From NCBI GenBank assembly GCA_037783545.1, contig JBBELK010000369.1, forward strand, positions 1,178,001-1,242,000: a stretch of DNA of 64,000 nucleotides, written 5' to 3'. A model generated the notes under the pieces. The model made no database searches. It worked only from the letters and a program-made list of their open reading frames with translations, and was not told where the DNA came from. Source of the DNA: Henricia sp. BOLD:AAB3569. Lineage: Eukaryota > Echinodermata > Asteroidea > Spinulosida > Echinasteridae. Below are positions 55,076 through 64,000 of the stretch, in pieces; position 1 is the stretch's first letter, and every line of letters starts with the position of its first letter. The position numbers were made by a program, and so were the translations under genes.

Positions 55076-58000
55076 TTTTTTTTTTTTTCCGTTTATTTCT
55101 TCTTCTGATTTTTTTCCCATAGACAAAGCGCATAGGCGTTGTCGGCGCTTTTTCAGGTTGTTCCCAAACATTGATCTTAACCAAACTTGGTCACATCAAA
55201 GACATAGTATAAGAGGTGTGCACCCAAGAATGGCTTCATTGTGACGTCATCCGTTACGTCATTATAACACTTTAAAAATGCCTAAAAAGCGGAAAATTTC
55301 CGAAATATGCACTTTTTAAAATGGTTCCCTTGCCCAAACCACATGACCCATGGTTTTCATATTTGGCAAATATTTAGATCAGATCATGAGCTTCAATGTT
55401 CTTAGTGTAGGCATTTTCATCTGACCCTTCCTTCCTGGGTCAATCGAAGGTCAAAGTTCAGCCAATTCAAAAATCACATTCGTTGTATTTGTTTGTACTT
55501 ATGAAGCAATATTAGCTATTCAACCATGCTTGATTTTCATAAAACTAGGTACAGGCATGGGCCCCATCACAAACGTCCACCACCATGTAAAACGTCACCA
55601 TGACGTCAAGGATTACGTAATTATAATAATTTTAAAATGGCACAAAAGTGGATTTTTATCATGAAAAGTACCAAAATATGCATTTCGTAAAACGCTTCCC
55701 TGTATGAACCCACATGACCCAGGGTATTCATATTTTGCATACATATATATCAGATCATGGGCTACAATGTTCTTTGTGTAGGCATTTTCATCTGACCCTT
55801 CCTTCCTGGGTCAATCGAAGGTCAAAGTTCAGCCATTTCAAAATTCACATTTGTTGTGTTTTTGTGTACTTATGAAGCAATTTTAGCTATTAAAGTACGC
55901 TTGATTTTCATAAAACTAGGTACAGGCATATGGGCCTCATCACAAACTTCCACCACCATGTACAACATCACCATGACGTCAATGATTACGTAATTATAAT
56001 TATTTAAAATTGGCCAAAAAGTGGATTTTCGTCATACAAATTAGCCAAAAATGCATTTCGTAAAATGTTTCCCTCTATAAAACCACATGACCCAGGGTCT
56101 ACATATTTAGCAGACATTATAGATCAGATCCTGGGCTATAATTTGCTTTGTGTAGTCATTTTCATCTGACCCTTCCTTCCTGGGTCAATTGAAGGCCAAA
56201 GTTCAGGCAAGTCAACATTTCCGTATATACAGGTTGGATTTTTAAAAAAACGAAACCGAGATATTATTGCTAATTGTAACTAAAGTAGGGCGCGTATGAA
56301 TGAACAGGAGATATCATCTGTTAGGGTTGAATCTCCTCTTAAAAATGACACCATGATCATGTCATTATGTTTTTGGTTGACTGAGCAGTGACCAGTGTTA
56401 TGCCAGGAGCCTAGTTTTAGATTTGACCGTTCTCAATGCGAGCAAACTTCGCAGAAATGAATTTTTACCGTAGCTGTCTATTACGTGTGCCCTGTGTGAC
56501 ACGGCGCCGACCGAGACAGTGACACGCTATTTGTTTGCGTGGAAGCAGTCTTTTAACTGTGTCTACCACGGACGTGTAATTCAACAGAAGATGGTTTAAC
56601 AAAAGGACATGTGAGTAGGATACAATCTTTTATGTTATTTCAGTCTTATTTAAGAGAGTCCACTCTCTACACGAAAGTAGTTGTATGTTATTGAGGGAAT
56701 GTCGTAGTTTTGCCGTGAAGCATTCATTCCAATGTTTGTTTTCTTCCTTTTAGGTTTAGTAAGGTGCAAAGCTTAATATAGGCCTGATATCATTAAGTTA
56801 TTGTCAGGATTTTATTGAACCATCTTCAACAAATCTAATTACGAAATTGTTCCTTCTTGGCCAAACTCTTTTCAATCTTAACAAATGATGTGCTCTGATT
56901 TCTGCCTTTGATGACTAATATATATGTATATCAGTTTTTCGAGTAAACATCGGATTTCCATCCCAAATGTGAACAAAACAAACTAACAATTAACAGTTTA
57001 GAATTCGCAAAGGGAAATAAAACTTGCCTCTCAACTTAGTTTTCAGGATAAACTTTTTAAATATTTAATTTATAACTGCATGTGACATTATGACAAATAG
57101 TACTAATTTTACAGTAACTTAGGCCTAATCGATGTTTTTAAATGTGCAAAAACTGAAAATTGCCATTTTTTCAAATCTAAACATATTTTCTGAATCGATG
57201 AAGGCTTCTGCACTATTTCCATTAAATGTACATGTTATTTTGTTTTATATGAAATTTGGCTCAATACTCTCTTAGTATAAATCCTGAACCTACATGTTAT
57301 GATACTCCTCAAGGAGCTAATTAAGTAATCAAAAGTTTTTACCTGCACCATGACTTGGTATCTCACAGTTCATCAAACACCTTGAAGTGGTAGATCTGTA
57401 TAGCAGTAATTCCCCCACTCAGGCAAACTGACACAACTCAAAAACTGTTCATCATCAGTTATAAGATTAAATGAACATACAATTTAATGTTTTCCATATT
57501 CAAACATTCTAACAAATCAGCCGATTCACCTATGATCGTGATTCCTGCGCCATATACGGTCATTTACAAAGGTATTTAACTGATGATCTCATAATGACGT
57601 CATCACGTCATTAAAGGTGATAAAAAAATATTATAAATATGAAATATTAAAAAATGCGACCTACAACCTTGATTCCTTCCCATATACGATCACTATACAA
57701 AGGTCGTTAACTTTTGGCTTTTCCGTTTATTTCGTCTTTTGATTTATCCCCCAGGCCCATTGACATAACGCATGGGCGTTGTCGGCACTTTTTGAGGTTG
57801 TTCCCAAACTTGAAGTTGTTCCTAAATGCACAGGCGCGTCAGCAATGCGCGCCCGCCAAATGTGTGCCACGCAATACGCAGCTCCATAGCAAATGCATGA
57901 AATTGGCGGTCGCGCATTGCTGACGAGCCTGTGCATTTAAACAAACATGGTCACATCAAAGACATAGTTGAAGAGGTGTGCACCCAACAACGGCGTCATC

Positions 58001-58736
58001 ATGACGTCATCAGGTGTAAGTTTAAAGGGGATGAAATCTAATGTTTCCATATTAACAAATTCATAAAAAAATCATCCGTTTGACCTACGGTCTTGATTCT
58101 TTCGGCATATACGATCATTAATAAAGGTCTTTCAGATGCCCACATGCCTTGACATTTGACCTCATTCCCTATTGGTCAAACAGACTTTGCCTTGCCATTT
58201 GAAACTGGTAAGAGGTATTTGGATGGGGTCAAAGGTGTTTGAGTTCGACTAGGGTGGGGTATCCAAAAATATCGCCATGACCTGTGACCTTGCTCACTTT
58301 CGGTAGAAACCGGAAGTGCATTTAAATGAACCTATTTTGTAAAAGTGGTGAATGCTGCCGAGATGCGGTTGGTAGTGTCAGTGTCTAAGGTAAATAGGGT
58401 TTCCAAAAATGTAAGTTTCTACGTCATTCCATAAAAGGGCGCCCTCTAGCGTCAACATTAAAAAGTCTTAAAATGACCCTTTCATAGCAGTGTTTGCGCA
58501 AATTAGCCCAATAGTGCTGCTTATAGAGTAAGTCCACCACCAAACATGTCTGTGTGGTTAAAACATTGATGACGTCATCAATCCTTTTAAAGGTAACACA
58601 TTAAAGGTAAACTTTTTAAAAGTTAAATTGTTGATATGCTAACATCTAATTTGGCAAGGTAAGCATGCTCATTTTTTTAAGTAAAAAAAATGTGAAAAAG
58701 CCCTACGATCTGTTCATAGAACAGACGTAGCTCTAG
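55076..58736 (+). repeat. Array unit 3 (most complete)
   Basis: Poly-T, header, sub-repeats (55.43, 55.80, 56.18 kb), ACAGG block (56.23 kb), middle block (56.85-57.6 kb), second header (57.72 kb), tail block (58.13 kb on) and terminal hairpin plus CTCTAG. It carries one MITE M1 at 57826. Confidence 0.85.
57826..57936. mobile_element. TTAA MITE M1, copy 4, inside array unit 3
   Basis: Diverged copy; its target reads CTAA on the left and TTAA on the right. Unit 4 has the uninterrupted site near 61560 (GTTCTTAAACAAAC). Confidence 0.75.
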
Positions 58737-60109
58737 TTTTTTTTTTTGGCTTTTTCGTTTGCAGCGAAAAAGCCTTTGTTTTCGTTCTGATTTTTTTTTT
58801 TTTTTTTTTTCCGTTTTCTTCTGATTTTTTTCCCATAGACAAAGCGCATAGGCGTTGTCGGCGCTTTTTCAGGTTGTTCCCAAACATTGATCTTAACCAA
58901 ACTTGGTCACATCAAAGACATAGTATAAGAGGTGTGCACCCAAGAATGGCTATATTGTGACGTCATCCGTTACGTCATTATAACACTTTAAAAATGCCTA
59001 AAAAGCAGAAAATTGCCGAAATGTGCACTTTTTAAAATGATTCCCTTGCCCAAACCACATGACCCAGGGTTTTCATATTTGGCAAACATTTAGATCAGAT
59101 CATGAGCTTCAATGTTCTTAGTGTAGGCATTTTCATCTGACCCTTCCTTCCTGGGTCAATCGAAGGTCAAAGTTCAGCCAATTCAAAAATCACATTTTTT
59201 GTATTTGTTTGTACTTATGAAGCAATATTAGCTATTGAACCATGCTTGATTTTCATAAAACTAGGTACAGGCATGGGCCCCATCACAAACGTCCACCACC
59301 ATGTAGAACGTCACCATGACGTCAATGATTACGTAATTGTAATAATTTTAAAATGGCACAAAAGTGGATTTTTATCATGAAAATTACCAAAATATGCATT
59401 TCGTAAAATGTTTCCCTCTATAAAACCACATGACGCAGGGTCTTCATATGTAGCAGACATTATATATCAGATCATGGGCTACAATGTTCTTTGTGTAGGC
59501 ATTTTCATCTGACCCTTTCTTCCTGGGTCAATTGAAGGCCAAAGTTCAGCCAAGTTAAAATTTATACAGGGTATATACAGGGTGGATAAAAATAAAACGA
59601 AACCGAAATATTATTGCTAATTGTAACTAAAGTAGGGCGCGTATGAATGAACAGGAGATATCAACTGTTAGGGTTGAATCTCCTCTTTAAAATGACACCA
59701 TGATCATGTCATTATGTTTTCGGTTGACTGAGCAGTAACCAGTGTTATATTTGACCGTTCTCAATGCGAGCAAACTTCGCAGAAATCAATTTTTACCGCA
59801 GCTGTCTAGTACGTGTGCCCTGTGTGACACGGCGCCGGTTGAGACTGTGACACGGTAACTTTTTGCGTGGAGGCGCAGCAGTCTTTTAACTGTGTCTACC
59901 ACGGACGTGTAATTTAACAGAAAATGGTTTAACAAAAGGACATGTGAGTAGGATACAATCTTTTATGTTATTTCAGTCTTATTTAAGAGAGTCCACTCTC
60001 TACAAGAAAGTAATTGTATGTTATTGAGGGAATGTCGTAGTTTTGCCGTGAAGCATTCATTCCAATGTTTGTTTTCTTCCTTTTAGGTTTAGTAAAGTGC
60101 AAAGCTTAA

Positions 60110-60213
60110 AGGCACAGGCTCGTCAGCAATGCGCGCCCTCCATAGCAAAGGCATGGAGCTGCGTGTTTCGAGTACGAATTTGGCGGGCGCGCATTGCTGA
60201 CGAGCCTGTGCCT
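60110..60213. mobile_element. TTAA MITE M1, copy 5, inside array unit 4
   Basis: Filled site AGCTTAA...TTAATATAGG; the empty site AGCTTAATATAGG is present in unit 3 near 56771. The insertion duplicated TTAA exactly. Confidence 0.92.
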
Positions 60214-60539
60214 TTAATATAGGCCTGATATCATTACGTCATTGTCATGATTTTATTAAACCATCTTAAACCAATCTAATTACGAAATTGTTCCTTCTTG
60301 GCCAAACTCTTTTCAATCTTAACAAATTATGTGCTTTGATTTATACATTTGATGACTAATATATATAGGCATATATAAGTTTTTTGAGCAAACATCGGAT
60401 TTCCACCCCAAATGTGAACAAAACAAACTAAAAATTAACAATCTTTTTCGCTGACTACATCGTGAGACAGCAGATGAGTATTGATTTAGTAAAAATGAAC
60501 AGTTTATAATTCGCAAAGGGAAACTAAACTTGCCTCTAA

Positions 60540-60860
60540 ACTAGAAGTGGCAGATCTGTATAGCAGTACACTCAGGCAAACTGACACAACTCAACAACTA
60601 CGTTTTCAGGATAAACTTTTCAAATATTTAATTTCAGGATAAACTTTTCAAATATTTAATTCCTCAAGGAGCTAATTAAGTAATCAAACGTTTTTACCTG
60701 CGCCATGACTTGGTATCTCACAGTTCATCAAACACCTGGAAGTGGCAGATCTGTATAGCAGTACACTCAGGCAAACTGACACAACTCAAAAACTACGTTT
60801 TCAGGATAAACTTTTCAAATATTAAATTTATAACGGCATGTGACATTATGACAAACAGTA
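60540..60860 (+). repeat. Local duplications within unit 4
   Basis: AGATCTGTATAGCAGTACAC with its neighbours occurs near 60550, 60750 and again at 61145, while units 1 and 3 have it once (49.99, 57.39 kb). TTTTCAGGATAAACTTTTC is likewise repeated. Confidence 0.7.
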
Positions 60861-62678
60861 CTAATTTTACAGTAACTTAATTGATGTTTTTAAAAGTACA
60901 ACAACTGAAAATTGCCATATTTTCAAATCTAAACAAATCTTTTCTCAATCGATGAAGGATTCTGTACGATTTACATAATGTACATGTTATTTTGTTTTAT
61001 ATGAAATTTGGCTCAAGACACTCTTAGTATAAATCCTGAACCTACATGTTATGATACTCCTCAAGGAGCTAATTAAGTAATCGAACGTTTTTACCTGCGC
61101 CATGACTTGGTATCTCACAGTTCATCAAACACCTGGAAGTGACAGATCTGTATAGCAGTACACTCAGGCAAACTGACACAACTCAAAAACTGTTCATCAT
61201 CAGGTATAAGAATAAATGAGCATACAATTTAATGTTTTCCATATTCAAACATTCGTAACAAATCAGCCGATTCACCTATGATCGTGATTCATGCGCCATA
61301 TACGATCATTGACAAAGGTATTTAACTGGTGATCTCAAAATGACGTCATCACGTGTCAGATTAAAGGTGATACAAATATTATAAATATGAAATATTAACA
61401 AATGCGAGCTACAACCTTGATTCCTTCCCATATACGATCACTAGCAAACGTCGTTAACTTTTGGCTTTTCCGTTTTTTCTTCTTCTGATTTGTTTCCCCA
61501 TTGACATAACGCATGGGCGTTGTCGGCACTTTTTAAGGTTGTTCCCAAACTTGAGGTTGTTCTTAAACAAACTTGGTAACATCAAAGACATAGTAGAAGA
61601 GGTGTGCACCTAACAATGGCGTCATCATGACGTCATCAGGTGTAAGTTTAAAGGGGCATGAAATTTAATGTTTCCATATGCAAACATTTATAAAAATCAA
61701 CCGTTTGACCTACGATATTGATTCTTTCGGCATATACGATCATTAATAAGGTCTTTCAGATGCCCCCATGCCTTCACATTTGACCTCATTCCCTATTGGT
61801 CAAAAAGACTTTGCCTTGCCATTTGAAACTGGTAAGAGGTATCTAGATGGGGTCAAAGGTGTTTGAGTTCGACTAGGGTGGGGTATCCAAAAAATATCGC
61901 CATAACCTGTGACCTTGCTCACTTCCGGTAGAAACCGGTCATTGCGCACTTCCGGTGCACACCTTCCTCACTTCCAGTCGAAACTATAACTGGCCCTTAG
62001 TTTAAAAATGGTAGGAGGTGTTGAGGTGGGTTCAACAGTCTTAGTGCCAAAGCCCATCACACTTTCCAAAAAAAAAGGTTACGTCATCGTACGTAATAGT
62101 GCCCTCTACCGGCATGATGACATTCTTTAAAACGCAATTTTAACAGATGTCTGTGGGGAAGTTTGTCTAAAATTGTCAGGTTGATATATAACATCGCCTC
62201 ACGTCAGTATGCCTGTTGTGTGAAACTTTACAAACGTTTCTTGTGCAATATTGATTTGTAAAGCTTTTAAATTGTACACAGTTGGATGACTTATTTCTGC
62301 AAAACTCAACATCGGAAACAAAACTTCAAAGATATGCTGTCTGCGATTACCTTAAAGACATACATGTATTATATAATGACGTGATGACGTCATCGTAAGT
62401 CATTATTACAATGACAAATTTTTAAACATCAATACAATATACAAGGTCAATCACCTTGACAGTCTTTTTACGTCATGAAATAGATCATTCTAAAATATTG
62501 CACTGTACGCCGGTGTCGTACGCACGACCTACCCCCAAAAAGAAATAAATAAATTTAACAGACAACAAAATAAATACATGTACAATTGATTTTCATCTAA
62601 AAAACGCAACATTCGCCCAACCCCCTGCAAGCGGCGAAAAAGCCCTACGATCTGTTCAACGAACAGACGTAGCTCTAG

Positions 62679-64000
62679 TTTCTTTTTCTTTTTCTTTTTC
62701 CACTCAAACGTTTCCAGAGCTTTTCTTCAAAACGGTTCAAGCTATCAACTTGAAACTTTGTAGGAACATCAACCCCAATGTGAAGGTGTGCATACAAGTG
62801 TGACGTCATTGTGACGTCATTGGGTATCAAATTACAACCCAAAAATGACTAAAATATGCATGTTTTAAAATGCTTCCGTCTGGAAAACCACGTGACCCAT
62901 GATTTACGTATTTAGCAGGCTTATAGATAAGATCATGGCCTACGATTTTCTTCGTGTGGGCATTTTCATCTGACCCTTCCTTCTGGGGTCAATCTGAGGT
63001 CAAAGTTCAACGAAAACGAAAATCGCAATTTTTGCACTTATTGAGCAACAATGCCCATCAAACCAAGCTGAATCTTTAAGTAACTAAGTACAGGCATAGG
63101 TCCTATGGCAGACTTTCACCAGCGTGTATAATATTATGATGGCATCAAGCGTGACGTCATCGTGACGTCATCAAGTATCAAATTACACCCCCCCAAAAAA
63201 CAAAATATGCATATTTTAAAATGCTTCCGTCTTGAAAACCACGTGACCCAGGATCTTCGTATTTGGCAGGTTTACAGATGACATTCTGTGCTACAATTTT
63301 CTTTGTGTGGGCATTTTCATCTGACCCTTCCTTCTGGGGTCAATTGGAGGTCAAAGTTCAACGAAACTGAGAATCTCAGTTTTTACACTTACCAGCAACA
63401 ATGCCCATCAAACCAAGCTGAATCGTTAGTAAATTAGATACAGACATAGGCCTACGGCAGACTTTCACCAGAATGTATAGTATCACGATGGCATCAAGTG
63501 TGACGTAATCATGACGTCATCAGGTGTCAAATTACAAAAATTGAAAGGTTATTATTTCCAAAATTCATATCTCAAGAACCGTAATAGATACTTGAACAAT
63601 TCTTTCACAACATGATAAGTCTAAATGAACTGAACAAATCATACGATGTCATGACCCCTGTGTGACGCCTACTTCCGGTCCAAACCGGAAGTTGTTCGAA
63701 AATGTGCATTTTGTAAGCATTTTGAATGCAAATAGATTCAAAGTGGTAGTGAATTTGACCATATTTCTACGGAACGAAATGTTTCCACACATGTGGACCT
63801 TTTGACTATACCATTGGTGCACAACATTGTGACGTCATGATATCGTCACAGGTGTCAAATTACAAAAATTCAAAGGTTATTATTTTTAAAATTCATATCT
63901 CAAGAACCGTAATAGATACTTGAACAATTCTTTCACAACATGATAAGTCTAAATGAACTGAACAAATCATACGATGTCATGACCCCTGTGTGACGCCTAC
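62679..64000 (+). repeat. Diverged tandem block after the array
   Basis: Sub-repeats near 62.95-63.0 and 63.31-63.36 kb share CATTTTCATCTGACCCTTCC with the array but are otherwise diverged. A second repeat of about 328 bases starts at 63565 and again at 63893 (CATATCTCAAGAACCGTAAT), running off the window. No gene is seen. Confidence 0.7.

Larger units (their letters stand above)
58737..62678 (+). repeat. Array unit 4
   Basis: Entry hairpin (GGCTTTTTCGTTTGCAGCG), poly-T, two sub-repeats (59.15, 59.52 kb), the ACAGG block, middle block with local duplications (60.54-61.2 kb), second header (61.46 kb), a tail that diverges after 61.94 kb, and the terminal hairpin plus CTCTAG. It carries MITE M1 at 60110. 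Confidence 0.8.

Noticed and set aside
48040-64000. Coding function in the large array
   Set aside because: Units share no conserved open frame; frames found differ between units and cross poly-T tracts.

Overview
The window is invertebrate nuclear DNA. It has spliced genes with small exons, long introns, GT-AG junctions (plus GC-AG candidates), and a very high load of short inverted-repeat transposons and tandem repeats. The word TAGGCCTA, dense MITEs and the gene content suggest an echinoderm, perhaps a sea star. That placement is inference; no species can be fixed from the sequence.

Region 1 (about 1.6-14.8 kb, + strand) holds the 3' part of a GABA-B type class C receptor gene, closest to GABBR2. 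Thirteen exons join in one open frame of 613 residues: the end of the Venus-flytrap (VFT) ligand domain, seven membrane segments, a short coiled coil and a tail. A complete C-type lectin domain (CTLD, two exons, all six canonical cysteines) sits inside the last hairpin of the VFT domain. Its flanking introns are both phase 1, so the cassette could be skipped without a frameshift. This is the most interesting item in the window. The 5' exons lie before base 1 or were not recognised.

Region 2 (about 17-48 kb) is a cluster of MGAT4-type (GnT-IV) N-acetylglucosaminyltransferase genes. Each encodes a short type II Golgi-like protein with the same four-exon plan: anchor, stem, linker, catalytic exon. 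Gene A (17.06-19.56 kb) is on the minus strand and has lost the acidic catalytic motif. Gene B (21.8-26.0 kb), gene C (33.2-36.8 kb) and gene D (40.6-43.0 kb) are on the plus strand and look intact. C and D are a recent tandem duplication. Gene E is represented only by its first coding exon (47.84-47.94 kb); the rest would lie beyond the repeat array or be absent. Intergenic stretches hold MITEs, SINE-like fragments and dispersed repeats, and no further recognisable genes.

Region 3 (about 48-64 kb) is a higher-order tandem array. Four units of about 3.2-3.9 kb each contain about 370-bp sub-repeats rich in TGACGTCA. Each unit ends in a small hairpin followed by CTAG and T, which resembles a Helitron 3' end. 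The array is followed by a related, diverged tandem block running off the window. TTAA-targeted MITEs have landed in some units but not others, giving direct empty-site and filled-site comparisons.
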